64,000 bases of DNA from Bradyrhizobium hereditatis (GCF_020329435.1 NZ_JAGKJK010000019.1:62001-126000); one strand, 5' to 3'. Counted from the stretch's first letter, positions 9,230-18,315 are shown. Translations and numbers: made by a program. Notes: generated by a model from the letters alone, not told the origin.

Positions 9230-9463
9230 AATCAGGGCGAGCCCGGCTGCGCGGCACACCTTCTACAACGCGGCCGATGCACGCAAACATTATCCAAGCA
9301 CCTCCGCTTACGAATGCTTCTTGAGCGGCTGCAAGCTCCAGTTGGCACGAAACGACGTGCCTCTGTCCAGATACGCAGGATCGTCTTCATTGCACAGGGC
9401 CGTGGCCCAGAGCGAGATACGCGGGAGGCTTCGCGTCCATGAAGCGCTTTGGAGAAACGATCC

Positions 9464-9925
9464 GTGCGTCCGCCCTTACCCCCGTTCACCCAAGCAACTG
9501 CGATCGAGAAGGTCCGGCTCGCTGAAGATGCCTGGAACGGACGCGATCCGGAAAAGGTTGCGCTCGCATACACACCCGACAGCCAATGGCGCAACCGCGC
9601 CGAGTTCATCAACGGCCGCACCAAAATCGAAGCGCTTCTGGTCCGCAAATGGTCGCGCGAGCTCGACTATCGGCTGGTGAAGGAGCTGTGGACCTTCGCG
9701 GAAAATCGCATCGCCGTACGCTTTGCCTACAAGTCTCATGATGACAGCGGAACCTGGTTTCGCGCCTACGGCAATGAGAACTGGGAATTTGACGCAGATG
9801 GGCTGATGCGCCGTCGCATCGCCAGCATCAATGAACACCCCAACAAGGAAAACGACCGAAGGCTTCTGTGGCCCCTTGGCCGCAGGCCCGACGATTATCG
9901 GGGGCTCTCCGAGCTCGGCTTCTGA
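9464..9925 (+). CDS. Nuclear transport factor 2-like protein (DUF1348 type)
   Basis: A small cytoplasmic protein of about 153 residues with the SnoaL/NTF2-like cone fold, matching the DUF1348 subgroup by the patterns AEDAWNGRDPEKVALAYT, QWRNRAEFINGRTKIE, WFRAYGNENWEFD and RRIASINEHP. The GTG at 9464 was chosen because GGAG lies 9 nt upstream; a TTG at 9449 is also in frame. Function is unknown; the domain is often linked to stress or redox enzymes. It lies about 50 bp upstream of catalase on the same strand, so co-transcription is likely. Confidence 0.88.
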   Translation: MRPPLPPFTQATAIEKVRLAEDAWNGRDPEKVALAYTPDSQWRNRAEFINGRTKIEALLVRKWSRELDYRLVKELWTFAENRIAVRFAYKSHDDSGTWFRAYGNENWEFDADGLMRRRIASINEHPNKENDRRLLWPLGRRPDDYRGLSELGF

Positions 9926-9972
9926 TCAAGAACACGTCAACCCACCGATTCACAACAAAAGGAAGCAAATCG

Positions 9973-11439
9973 ATGAGCGACACTCGACCTCCTATGACAC
10001 ACGCGACCGGCGCGCCCGTGGCGGATAATCTGAACATCATGACTGCGGGCCCGCGCGGACCGGCACTACTCCAGGATATCTGGCTGATCGAGAAGATGGC
10101 TCACTTCGATCGCGAAGTGATCCCGGAGCGCCGCATGCACGCCAAGGGCTGGGGCGCCTACGGCACCTTTACGGTGACACGCGACATCACCCGCTACACC
10201 AAGGCGAAGATCTTCTCTGCGATCGGCAAGCAGACGCCGATGTTTGCACGTTTCTCGACGGTCGCCGGCGAGCGTGGAGCCGCCGACGCGGAGCGTGACA
10301 TTCGTGGGTTTGCTCTGAAGTTCTATACCGAGGAAGGCAACTGGGACCTCGTCGGCAATAACACTCCGGTGTTCTTCTTCCGGGATCCGCTGCGTTTTCC
10401 GGACCTCAACCACGCGATCAAGCGCGATCCGCGCACCGGTCTGCGCTCGGCTGACAGCAACTGGGACTTCTGGTCGCTGCTCCCCGAGGCGCTGCACCAG
10501 GTGACGATCGTCATGTCCGAGCGGGGCATCCCGAAGAGCTTCCGCCATATGCATGGCTTCGGGAGCCACACCTTCTCGATGATAAACGCCGCCAATGAGC
10601 GGGTCTGGGTCAAGTTTCACTTCCGAACACAGCAGGGCATCGAAAATCTGAGCGACCAGGAAGCGGCCGCGCTAGTCGCGAACGATCGCGAGACGCATGG
10701 CCGTGACCTGCTCGAAGCCATCGAGCGTGGCGATTTCCCGCGCTGGACGCTGTTCATTCAGGTGATGACCGATGAGCAGGCCAAGTCCCACAAGCACAAT
10801 CCCTTCGATCTCACCAAGGTGTGGCCGAAGGCAGACTACCCGCTGATCGAGGTCGGAGTGATGGAACTGAACCGCTATCCCGACAATTATTTTGCCGAGG
10901 TCGAGCAAGCTTCGTTCTCACCGGCACACATCGTTCCCGGCATCGGCTTCTCGCCCGACAAGATGCTGCAGGCACGCCTGTTCTCCTATGGCGACGCGGC
11001 GCGCTACCGGCTGGGGGTCAACCACCACCTCATTCCCGTCAACGCGCCAAAGTGCCCGTTCCATAGCTATCATCGCGACGGCGCAATGCGCATGGACGGC
11101 AATCTTGGGGACACACCGAGTTACTGGCCCAACAGCAAGGGGGCGTGGATCGATCGCGACCCGCAGCTCGCCGAGCCGGCGCTCGAGTGGTCGGGCGCAG
11201 CGGCGCGTTGGGATCACCGCATCGACGACGACCACTATGAGCAGCCCGGCAACCTCTTCCGCAAGATGACGCCGGCGCAGCAGCAGCTTCTCTTCGAAAA
11301 CACCGCTCGCGCAATGGGCGACGCACGCCACGAAGTGAAGCAGCGCCACATCGCGAACTGTGCCAAGGCCGATCCCGCTTACGGCGCCGGTGTCGCGAAG
11401 GCGCTAGGACTGACCTTCACAGCGGAGGCTGCCGAGTAA
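9973..11439 (+). CDS. katA: Catalase (monofunctional haem type)
   Basis: Converts hydrogen peroxide to water and oxygen with haem b. The 488-residue length fits small-subunit (clade 3) catalases. Key segments are HFDREVIPERRMHAKGWGAYG (distal catalytic His), FSTVAGERGAADAERDIRGFALKFYTEEGNWDLVGNNTPVFFFRDP (catalytic Asn within VGNN) and LQARLFSYGDAARYRLG (proximal haem-ligand Tyr within LFSYGDAARYRLG). The ATG at 9973 follows AAGGAAGC; the open frame continues upstream to 9868, but that stretch overlaps the preceding gene and does not look like catalase. Neighbours are an NTF2-like protein and an HD protein. The gene symbol is by similarity only. Confidence 0.95.
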   Translation: MSDTRPPMTHATGAPVADNLNIMTAGPRGPALLQDIWLIEKMAHFDREVIPERRMHAKGWGAYGTFTVTRDITRYTKAKIFSAIGKQTPMFARFSTVAGERGAADAERDIRGFALKFYTEEGNWDLVGNNTPVFFFRDPLRFPDLNHAIKRDPRTGLRSADSNWDFWSLLPEALHQVTIVMSERGIPKSFRHMHGFGSHTFSMINAANERVWVKFHFRTQQGIENLSDQEAAALVANDRETHGRDLLEAIERGDFPRWTLFIQVMTDEQAKSHKHNPFDLTKVWPKADYPLIEVGVMELNRYPDNYFAEVEQASFSPAHIVPGIGFSPDKMLQARLFSYGDAARYRLGVNHHLIPVNAPKCPFHSYHRDGAMRMDGNLGDTPSYWPNSKGAWIDRDPQLAEPALEWSGAAARWDHRIDDDHYEQPGNLFRKMTPAQQQLLFENTARAMGDARHEVKQRHIANCAKADPAYGAGVAKALGLTFTAEAAE

Positions 11440-11469
11440 TCGGCAGCACCAACAACTCCACCATAAACC

Positions 11470-11512
11470 GCAAGGCCTTCGCGTGACCGCTTCCGCCACG
11501 CCGAAGGCTTGC
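11470..11512 (+). terminator. Imperfect hairpin between catalase and the HD gene
   Basis: GCAAGGCCTTCGCGTG and, 11 nt later, CACGCCGAAGGCTTGC form an inverted repeat with small bulges. It sits midway between the catalase stop and the next ATG. It could terminate or attenuate transcription, or stabilise the catalase message. No T-tract follows. Confidence 0.4.
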
Positions 11513-11534
11513 CTGTCACGGAGACAAAATTTCC

Positions 11535-12179
11535 ATGTCACAGATCATTGCCGGCATTCGTGTGCCTGACAGCAATATCGCGCGCGCAGCTACTCAGCTC
11601 GTTCGCGACACAGAGGACGACCTGCTCTACAACCATAGCCGCCGCGTGTTCTTCTGGGGAGCGCTGACCGGCGAGCGGCGCGGTCTGAAGTACGATCCGG
11701 AGCTCCTATACCTGGGCGCCATGTTTCACGACATGGGGCTGACGGAGCGCTATTCGAGCCCCGATCTGCGCTTCGAGGTCGACGGCGCCAACGCAGCGCG
11801 CGATTTCATGAAGAGCTACGGCGTGCCTGAGCGCGACGTCGAGGACGTCTGGACAGCCATCGCGCTTCACACCACGCCCGGCATTCCCGAGCACATGCGG
11901 CCGACGATCGCACTGGTGACGGCGGGAGTGGAGATGGACGTGCTCGGCATCGCCTATCATGACTTCACGCGGGAGCAGCGGCAGCAGGTCTGTGACCATC
12001 ATCCACGCGAGGCGAATTTCAAGGAAGGCATCATCGACCATTTCGCCAGCGGCATCATCAAGAAGCCGGAGACGACCTTCGGCAACGTCAAGGCGGATGT
12101 GCTGGCGCTAAGGGATCCGGAGCATTTCGTGCGCGGCAATTTCTGCTCGATCATCCTAGGCTCGGCCTGGCCGAGCTAG
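11535..12179 (+). CDS. HD domain-containing protein (cyanamide hydratase-like)
   Basis: A 214-residue metal-dependent HD-fold protein. The metal-binding pattern is seen as NHSRRVFFWG near residue 35, YLGAMFHDMGLT (the HD pair near residue 66) and AIALHTTPGIPEHM. The arrangement resembles cyanamide hydratase-type HD proteins rather than HD-GYP phosphodiesterases, because no GYP segment follows. Its substrate is unknown. It lies 95 bp downstream of catalase, with a hairpin between, and ends in another hairpin overlapping its stop codon. Confidence 0.85.
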   Translation: MSQIIAGIRVPDSNIARAATQLVRDTEDDLLYNHSRRVFFWGALTGERRGLKYDPELLYLGAMFHDMGLTERYSSPDLRFEVDGANAARDFMKSYGVPERDVEDVWTAIALHTTPGIPEHMRPTIALVTAGVEMDVLGIAYHDFTREQRQQVCDHHPREANFKEGIIDHFASGIIKKPETTFGNVKADVLALRDPEHFVRGNFCSIILGSAWPS

Positions 12180-12180
12180 G
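12155..12180 (+). terminator. Strong hairpin overlapping the stop codon of the HD gene
   Basis: GCTCGGC and GCCGAGC (12160-12176, 3-nt loop) form a GC-rich stem that can extend outward as CCTA/TAGG with one bulged G. It covers the TAG stop and is a candidate terminator; no T-run follows. Confidence 0.4.
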
Positions 12181-12290
12181 CCTGGGATTGGCTCGGCTGC
12201 CGCGGCCGCGCTCGCCTTGCCTGAACAGCCGGCACTATCCTTCCGGGGCAGCTCGACAAGATGTCCGGACGACTTTTCGCCATTGACATT

Positions 12291-12330
12291 ATGGATCGAA
12301 TGCTCCACAAATATGGAGCGATCGATCCAT
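12291..12330. promoter_or_regulatory. 40-bp inverted repeat, candidate TetR operator
   Basis: Two 17-nt arms around a 6-nt centre: the left arm begins ATGGATCGA and ends GCTCCA, the right arm begins TGGAGC and ends TCGATCCAT. By eye 15 of 17 positions pair. The element lies 15 bp before the TetR start at 12345, exactly where an autoregulatory operator would be expected. Confidence 0.65.
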
Positions 12331-12344
12331 ATTCTGGAAGTTCT

Positions 12345-12959
12345 ATGGCAAGGCCGAGGGAATTTGACGAAGCGAAAGTGCTGGAGGCGGCGGGAGCGGT
12401 TTTCTGGGCCAAAGGCTTTGAAGCCACGAGCACACGTGATCTCACCGAATGTACCGGTCTGACACATAGCAGCATCTACGCGGCGTTCGGTGATAAGCGC
12501 GGAATTTTTATGCGGGCCCTGCAGCACTATCTAGATAGCATCCTGCTGGAACGGATCGTCCGTCTCGAAACCACGAGATCTCCTGGGCAGGCAATAGTCG
12601 GCTTCTTCGAGGAGATCGTTGATCGATCATTGGCTGATGCACAGCACCGTGGCTGCATGCTGGTCAACGCCTCCCTCGAGGTGACGGAAGATAATGCTGA
12701 GCTTCAGAGCTACGTGGCTACGGAAACATCGAAGATCGAGCAGTTCTTCTTCCGTTGCGTCGTTGCCGGGCAGGAGAAGGGAGAGATTGACTCGGAGTTG
12801 AACGCCGAGAACCATGCGCGCCATTTGCTGTCGGTACTGCTTGGTCTGCGGGTTCTCGCCCGCATTCGCCCTGACAAGGATCTGCTGGTTGGTCTCGTCG
12901 GACCGGCGTTGGCCGCGCTCGGGCTTACGTGGCGCGCAAGAGGTCGGGGGCGCTCATGA
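12345..12959 (+). CDS. TetR/AcrR family transcriptional regulator
   Basis: A 204-residue repressor-type regulator. The N-terminal HTH is typical: PREFDEAKVLEAAGAVFWAKGFEATSTRDLTECTGLTHSSIYAAFGDKRGIF. The middle holds RGCMLVNASLEVT, typical of the TetR_C domain of AcrR-like members. The ATG at 12345 was chosen because the HTH pattern begins immediately after it; the frame remains open upstream through the palindrome. Its stop overlaps the ATG of the following GST gene in an ATGA junction, so the two were co-transcribed. The 40-bp palindrome just upstream suggests autoregulation. Confidence 0.92.
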   Translation: MARPREFDEAKVLEAAGAVFWAKGFEATSTRDLTECTGLTHSSIYAAFGDKRGIFMRALQHYLDSILLERIVRLETTRSPGQAIVGFFEEIVDRSLADAQHRGCMLVNASLEVTEDNAELQSYVATETSKIEQFFFRCVVAGQEKGEIDSELNAENHARHLLSVLLGLRVLARIRPDKDLLVGLVGPALAALGLTWRARGRGRS

Positions 12960-13652
12960 TTGACTACTACTACTGGCCTACGCCGAATGGTCACAAAGTA
13001 ACGATGTTCCTGGAAGAGGCTGGTCTTGATTATCGAATTTGTCGACATCAGCGCAGGCGATCAGTTCAAGCCGGAGTTTCTGGCGATCTCGCCAAACAAT
13101 CGGATGCCGGCGATGATCGACATGGCGCCTGCTGATGGTGGCGAGGCGATCAGTGTTTTCGAATCAGGCGCAATCCTCATCTACCTCGCGGAAAAGACCG
13201 GTCACTTTCTGCCTAAGGATGTCCGTGCGCGCAAAATGGTCCTGGAATGGTTGTTCTGGCAGGTTGGCGGCCTGGGGCCGATGGCCGGGCAAAACCATCA
13301 TTTCGGTCTGTACGCGCTAGAAAAGATTCCCTATGCGATCTCCCGCTATGTAGACGAAACAAACCGCCTCTATGCCGTGCTCAATCGTCAATTGGCGAAC
13401 AATCCGTTCGTGGCGGGAGCGGACTACTCTATTGCGGATATGGCTGCCTATCCATGGATCGTGCCCTGGAAGCGCCAGCAGCAAAATCTCGATGACTTCC
13501 GCCATCTGCGTCGCTGGTTCGACGCGGTCGCCGCGCGCCCGGGCACCGTCCGCGCGTATGCGAAGGGCGAGCCTTACAGCAGCCGGCCAACGGTGACTCA
13601 GGCCGGAAAATCAATCCTGTTCGGTCAGACAGCAAAGGTCGTTACCGGCTAG
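12956..13652 (+). pseudogene. Glutathione S-transferase gene with an internal frameshift
   Basis: The gene starts at an ATG overlapping the TetR stop. Its first 28 codons give a normal YghU/Ure2-like GST start (DYYYWPTPNGHKVTMFLEEAGLDYRI). The frame is then lost at a TTT near 13038-13040, and the rest of the GST continues in another frame from about 13041 to 13652 (VDISAGDQFKPEFLAISPNNRMPAMID, then LIYLAEKTGHFLP and NPFVAGADYSIADMAAYPWI). Relative to the usual spacing between these blocks, about two residues are missing, which fits a loss of five bases better than a gain of one. It may be a true pseudogene or an assembly indel. An intact enzyme would conjugate glutathione to electrophiles. 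Confidence 0.85.
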
Positions 13653-13761
13653 CAGTTTCCGGTCAACATCCCAGCAAGCGCACGAGGTAGTTTTTGGATG
13701 ACTGCCGCGAGCCTGCTCGGCTGTTTCAAATTTTCAGGACACACAGAGGCTTGCAAGGACC

Positions 13762-14433
13762 ATGTTGAACAGACGCACGTTTGTCTTCGGAGCGCCGATC
13801 GCACTTGCTGGATGCGTGACTCAGGAGGGACCAAAGTTTGGAACGTCTGAAAATTGGCAGGGTTCGCATTACGCATCAATGTATGGTGCGATTGCTACAG
13901 AGCCATTTCCTATTGAGGCGGTGGACCTAACCAGGGTAGAGCCGAAATTCTACCGCCGCGAGGTCGCTTATACTACGAGCGAACAACCGGGAACGATCGT
14001 TGTCGATCCACATCAACGCTACGCCTATCTGGTCATGAAGGGTGGACGTGCGATACGCTACGGCGTCGGCGTTGGCAAACAGGAAGCTTTCAACTTTCAG
14101 GGCTCAGCCATCATCGCGCGCAAGGCTGAGTGGCCGCGCTGGGTGCCGACACCGGAGATGATCAAGCGGGAGCCCAAACGCTACGGACCATATGCTGGAG
14201 GAGTGAACGGCGGTTCTGGAAATCCGCTAGGGGCGCGCGCGCTTTACCTCTATGCGGACGGGCGGGACACCTATTACCGGCTGCACGGTACGGTCGAGCC
14301 TTGGACGATCGGCACTATGGTCTCATCTGGCTGCGTGCGTTTTATGAACCAGGACATTATTGATCTCTATGGGCGGGTCCCAATTGGGACGAGGGTCGTC
14401 GTGCTTCCCGTGCGCGGTGCCAGCACAGCATAG
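13762..14433 (+). CDS. Lipoprotein-type L,D-transpeptidase (ErfK/YbiS/YcfS/YnhG family)
   Basis: A 223-residue secreted cell-wall enzyme that forms 3-3 peptidoglycan crosslinks or links proteins to peptidoglycan. The N-terminus MLNRRTFVFGAPIALAGC combines an arginine pair with a lipobox-like LAGC, suggesting export and lipid anchoring. The YkuD catalytic domain is complete: QRYAYLVMKGGRAIRYGVGVG, YRLHGTVEPWTIG and the nucleophile motif SSGCVRFMNQDIIDLY. It resembles the many small L,D-transpeptidases of Bradyrhizobium. It stands alone, with about 110 bp to the GST remnant and a decayed region downstream. Confidence 0.93.
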   Translation: MLNRRTFVFGAPIALAGCVTQEGPKFGTSENWQGSHYASMYGAIATEPFPIEAVDLTRVEPKFYRREVAYTTSEQPGTIVVDPHQRYAYLVMKGGRAIRYGVGVGKQEAFNFQGSAIIARKAEWPRWVPTPEMIKREPKRYGPYAGGVNGGSGNPLGARALYLYADGRDTYYRLHGTVEPWTIGTMVSSGCVRFMNQDIIDLYGRVPIGTRVVVLPVRGASTA

Positions 14434-14786
14434 CAAGCTGTCTAGCGGTTGATTGCATTCGCTGTAATTGGTTCCATGTAATTCTGATCCCAATTCTAAG
14501 AATGCTCAGGAGCGGAGAGTACCGGGGGATGTCACCACTAGACGACGTTTCGATTGTCGAAAACTTTCTGGCGAGAGGTGTGGCAACAGCCACTTGCGCG
14601 GGAAGCGACTTGCCAACATTCTCTGGAGAGATAATCAGGGTGATTACGGCAACGGTGTTCGGCCTAGCTGACTAGTCTTCCAACCGTGCCGCTGTCACTG
14701 CATGGTTCGATAAACAGCCGGACACCCATCTGCTCGTTACGATCGAGGCTGATTTCGGATGGTGAGCGGACAAGAAACGGGAGGCG
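14434..14786. other. Intergenic, no supportable gene
   Basis: About 350 bp after the L,D-transpeptidase. One short frame at 14529-14675 (48 codons, starting MSPLDDVSIVENFLARG) has no recognisable family and no strong ribosome binding site. It may be debris from the decayed zone that follows. Confidence 0.4.
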
Positions 14787-14978
14787 TCACTCCTGACCGC
14801 GCAGCACAGCAGCTACCCAGTCGATGAATACGCGCACGCATGGACGGGTGGCATCCATCTTCTTCTCTATCGGAACGCGAACATATCGCCGAGTTGTCAA
14901 ATACGAGAACGCGCCGACCGGCCCCTCTATTTTGATGAGAGCGAACCGCGCGTAGCCTATGTGACGCGCGGACAGCAA
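14787..14978 (-). pseudogene. C-terminal remnant of a LysR-family regulator
   Basis: The minus-strand translation contains TTRRYVRVPI followed by RPCVRVFIDWVAAVLRGQE, which looks like the end of a LysR effector-binding domain (…RPRVRVFIDWL…). No N-terminal HTH or remaining effector domain is found next to it, so this is a stub. Recognition is by pattern only. Confidence 0.5.
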
Positions 14979-15392
14979 GCTTGCTTTACCGGCCTTCTCT
15001 ACGTGACTAGAATGTACTTATTAGCTCAAATCGAAACATTGTCAGCACACCCTAACGCACACGCCTGCGACACACTTCTCGCCGCATACGCCAACGGCGT
15101 TTCCAACAGCCTTGCAGCACACTCTTCGGGAGGCTCAGGGAAACGTTCTAAGACCGCGGTCTCGTGGAAGTCGTCGCGACCATCGTTGTGTACAACATGG
15201 TTTCATGCTTTCTCGTCGCGCTCAATGTCTCGCATGGCAAGGCGCCGCCGCTGCGACTACGTAGGACACGGACCTGCGGGCTGCCGGCCGGCCTCACCTC
15301 GTCGCTCTGATCGCAGCTCGGTTTGTGCTCCTATGGCTTCGTTATCGAAGTCGCCGGCCAGCGCCTTTTGCAGCGTGCCGAAGTCCAAGCTG
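14979..15392. other. Degenerate stretch, nothing recognised
   Basis: About 410 bp between two regulator stubs. The frames open here are serine/arginine-rich without domain resemblance. Base composition looks lower in GC than in the flanking genes, consistent with decaying or acquired DNA. Confidence 0.4.
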
Positions 15393-15725
15393 TCACGTCA
15401 TCTGAATAGCACTTGCACGGTGCCCTCCAGACGACAAGAGCCGTTGAGAAAGCTGTTTGGTACCGAAAATTAGCGCCTCGATTGCGTGATTCGAGCGAGC
15501 GCGGCTCGGCTTGACCAACTCCTGTAGGATGAGACCGTCGATTCCAGCCAGAATAAATCGCGCGAGGGTCGTATATCCCTGAGGCGATAGTTCCGGCTTT
15601 CCTGACTTGCTTGCGAGTTGGTCTCGGTAGAGGCGCAGATATGCCTCGTACTGTTGGTCAGCCAACCACTGGGCTCCTTCTCGCAGCGCATAAAGCGTCA
15701 GCTCGTATTGGACAATTTGTCGCAT
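15393..15725 (-). pseudogene. C-terminal remnant of a TetR-family regulator
   Basis: The minus-strand frame reads VQYELTLYALREGAQWLADQQYEAY and then GYTTLARFILAGIDGLILQELV, a pattern typical of the C-terminal ligand-binding domain of TetR regulators. The N-terminal DNA-binding domain is missing upstream (15726-15800), where no HTH can be read in any frame. The piece therefore looks like a truncated gene. Confidence 0.6.
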
Positions 15726-16009
15726 GCGCGACTGCGTGATCGAGCGCCAACTGCCAACCTATTGAAATTCCTGGAGGGCTTTTCGACCCTTTTTTTCAAA
15801 TGAGCGTTGAAATCGTTGAGTAATCAAACTGATTTTGATTCCGCCATTCGAATGTCGGATCCGTCGCGGCCGAAATACGACTTAAAGCGCTGAGTTCGCT
15901 GGGAACAAAGCTCCGCCGGACGCAAATCCTTGGCGCGCGTTTGGAAGCTGCAGCGTACGGTCACCGTGGCTGCCCCACTCCAACCGCAGGCTCTCCAGCG
16001 TATGCACAT
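15726..16009. other. Intergenic between the TetR stub and the integrase remnant
   Basis: About 280 bp containing a T-rich tract near 15789-15797 and no recognisable coding sequence. It may hold the lost N-terminus of the TetR stub. Confidence 0.4.
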
Positions 16010-17376
16010 TTAGGCCGCATCTCGAATTCTGTCCTGTTCCTCACCTGAGGCACTTGGCTTCAGTTGAAATCGGCTGGTCGCAACTCGGCTTGCCCCGCGG
16101 CCGAGCCAGCCTCGCAGCGCGGCATCTTCAGTGAGAGACTTGCCGAGAGCGGAAAACACGGCGGAGCGATAGTTTGCTGCTGGCCGCGAAGGTGATCCTC
16201 AAGCAATTGGTGCCGAGTAACCTAGCCGGCGTTTACGCCTGGAATTGAATGGTTCATCAGGAGCTTCGCGTCGAATTCCGAGACCCCAGCAGCCGTTGCA
16301 ATGGTTCGAAACGTTTGACGAAGATCGTTACCCTACTTGGAGAGAGTTTCTCGATTCTCCTTTGTTTCGGCTAGATGCCCTGACTCGCTGTCGCCGGGAA
16401 AGACCCATTTCTGCGACTGCAATGGGTACATTTGCCTGCCGAAGCGGATTGCCCGAATGAGACACAGAATCATTTCGCGGGAGAGCGGGATGTCGAAAGC
16501 TCGCTTCCTGCCGCCCTTCGGCTTTTCGATGTGCAGCGTTCGGCGGCGAAAATCGATGTGACTGGGCCTTACGTGCTGTAACGCAGTAGTCCGCGAACCA
16601 GAGAGAAGCGTGAGCAAATGGAATTCACGACGGACCGGGTTCTCAAGGACAGCCAACTCTCTGAACCATTCCCTCAAGTCGCTGATGCCCATGCCGGTAT
16701 CCCGGCGCTTTTCCTCATTCCAGTCGACAGCGTCTGCCGGATTGTCGCGCGGCAGCGATCTATTGGTCTTACGAGCATGATTGTAGATTGCACGCAGCGT
16801 TCGCATGCTGCCATTCGCGATATAGGGACCGTTCTCCTTAGTAAGATCGTCGTGCTTCTTCGCAACGCGGGAGGGATCCATCCCGAGTTCATATAATGGA
16901 GTATCAAGCCACTCGGAAAAGAGACGTTCTACATGGTCGCGATAGCCACTTATTGTTTTCTCACTGCGCCCCTTTCGGACCAGGTGGGCTTCTAGATATC
17001 GCTGCCATGCCTGCCTAAGGGTAATAGCCGCAACTGCTGTATTCGTTTCGTTCCCGACCTGACCAGAGCTAGCATCTCCCTCTTGCTTTGCCGCCTTCGG
17101 GTGCTGCCCCTTGCTGATCTGGGCCAAATATTCCTTCGCAATCGCGCGCGCTGCTCGGGTCGTCAACTCGCGCGTGTTGCCGATCAATATTCTGATGGAC
17201 GACGCCCGTTTTCCTCCCTGTCGAAGATCACCTTGGATGGTGAAGGTTCTTTTCCTCTTTCCAACAACGACGAAGAAGCCCTTCAACTCGGTGTCACGAG
17301 CCAGATACCAGCCTTCATTTGGGCTAGGTAACTGAGCGATGGTTTTGTCGGTGAGGGGAATGCGAATGTCGTTCAT
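16010..17376 (-). pseudogene. int: Inactivated tyrosine recombinase (island integrase)
   Basis: Site-specific recombinase of the tRNA-island type, starting MNDIRIPLTDKTIAQL at 17376 with an N-terminal arm-binding domain (ELKGFFVVVGKRKRTFTIQ), a SAM-like core-binding domain and a catalytic domain. LLSGSRTTALQHVR carries the box I Arg and HIEKPKGG the Lys. Translation ends at an amber codon (16333-16335) where family members have Trp (TLSK-stop-GNDLRQTFRT). The frame then continues through LLMNHSIPGVNAG to a second amber (16222-16224) that occupies the catalytic Tyr position (NAG-stop-VTRHQLLEDHLR). A frameshift near 16166 separates the tail (AVFSALGKSLTEDAALRGWLGRG), which ends at 16010. The protein cannot be active. 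The open frame also extends upstream to 17502 into the repeat, but that part does not look like integrase. Confidence 0.9.
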
Positions 17377-17439
17377 AGGAGGCAGCAGTGTACTAAAACG
17401 GTTTTCAAACGGTTTTGGCGAACCGGGATGTTTGGATGT

Positions 17440-17595
17440 TTGGGTTCGACGCACTGCGAAGCTATGCGACAAACCCCTATAAACAAAGGACTTCTCAAGC
17501 ATCGTCGTAGCACGTCGCGTATTCAGAAATTGTAGCGGAGCGCCGGTTTTGAACTCTTAATCAGCGGGTCCCAGGTTCGAGCCCTGGTGCGCCCA
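17440..17595. repeat. 156-bp direct repeat, left copy (att site with tRNA 3' half)
   Basis: This block recurs at 47335-47490 with only two differences by eye (154/156). It comprises the stretch upstream of the integrase and, at its right end, the 3' half of a tRNA gene. Such identity blocks are typical of attachment sites produced by integration into a tRNA 3' end. Here it marks the left boundary of the island and the right end of the integrase-bearing unit. Confidence 0.85.
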
Positions 17596-17598
17596 CCA
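17554..17598 (+). other. tRNA 3'-half fragment (anticodon loop to CCA), probably tRNA-Lys(CTT)
   Basis: Reads CTCTTAA (anticodon loop with CTT), then TCAGC, a variable loop, the T-arm CCAGG-TTCGAGC-CCTGG and the acceptor 3' strand TGCGCCC-ACCA. The 5' half is not present: the bases left of the loop do not pair into an anticodon stem or D-arm. It is an integration scar, not a functional tRNA; the amino acid is inferred from the anticodon. Confidence 0.75.
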
Positions 17599-18030
17599 TC
17601 GCGAAATCAAGCACTTATGGCAGGTTGTTACAGTCCCGTTCCGACAACCTGAGTCAGCGGCTGTTACGAGAATTGTTTGCCCTCATTCGCTTGAAGCGAT
17701 GCATCCTCGATGCGTTCGCGGAAGCGCTTGGCGGCTGATTGGGTACGCGAACAATGACAATAACATCGGGGAGTCGAGTCGCCCTAGATGCCGACACATC
17801 GCCTCCGTCCGACATCCCTGATGATCGCATTCACGCCATCGTTGATTCCACATTACGATGCAACGGAAACCTGGTCACCATGCGCCACGACGCAATGGGG
17901 CAGTCGATCGTTTGAGAGTCCGCCATTGGAGATGACGTTGGGTGATGAGGTAGCGCGGGTGGGATCGAGGCCGCGTAGCTGATCCTAGGTCGACCAAGCT
18001 GCGCGGCGCGTATCGGAGTTTTCATGACTT
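17599..18030. other. Island left-end intergenic region
   Basis: About 430 bp from the att scar to the first island gene. No coding frame with a recognisable domain is visible on either strand, and no RNA gene was recognised. Confidence 0.45.
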
Positions 18031-18315
18031 TCAGGAGCCATTGGGCAGCCGGCCGTGATACGGGGTATCGCGGCAGTGACCCCACGGCCCGCGCCAGTAA
18101 CCCGGAGGGCAGCCATTCCAGCGGTAAGCGTTACGATATGGCCCATAATAGCCGTCCGGGTATGGTCCGTACCCAAGCCGGTGGCAAGCGCCGCCCGGTC
18201 CACGATACTTGCCGGGCCCGCATCCGTCGGCTGCTGCCGCAGGCTGCGTCAACATAAGCGATGAGCCCAATGCCAATACAGCGAGCCCGCCGAGCAGGAA
18301 AGTCGATTTGAGCAT
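18031..18315 (-). CDS. Small exported Gly/Cys/Tyr-rich protein (GCG_CRPN prefix-repeat type)
   Basis: A 94-residue secreted protein. It starts MLKSTFLLGGLAVLALGSS with a cleavable signal ending near QPAAAADG, followed by a compact region rich in Gly, Tyr, Pro and Cys (GCGPGKYRGPGGACHR, then CPPGYWRGPWGHCRD). This matches the small GCG-type proteins common in Bradyrhizobium, whose function is unknown. The start is set by AAAGGAG just upstream. A copy of the 23-bp LysR-type dyad lies about 113 bp ahead of the start in the same orientation as at the other sites, so this gene is probably controlled by one of the LysR proteins nearby. Confidence 0.8.
   Translation of the reverse strand: MLKSTFLLGGLAVLALGSSLMLTQPAAAADGCGPGKYRGPGGACHRLGYGPYPDGYYGPYRNAYRWNGCPPGYWRGPWGHCRDTPYHGRLPNGS

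Noticed and set aside
9868..9972. N-terminal extension of catalase
   Set aside because: It overlaps the end of the NTF2-like gene and has no catalase similarity; a good ribosome binding site precedes 9973.
17377..17502. N-terminal extension of the integrase into the direct repeat
   Set aside because: Family similarity begins at MNDIRIPL (17376); the extension lies partly in the att repeat and is probably non-coding.
17530..17598. Complete tRNA gene
   Set aside because: Only the anticodon loop, T-arm and 3' acceptor strand are present; the 5' stretch cannot form the D-arm or the acceptor partner. Treated as an att scar.
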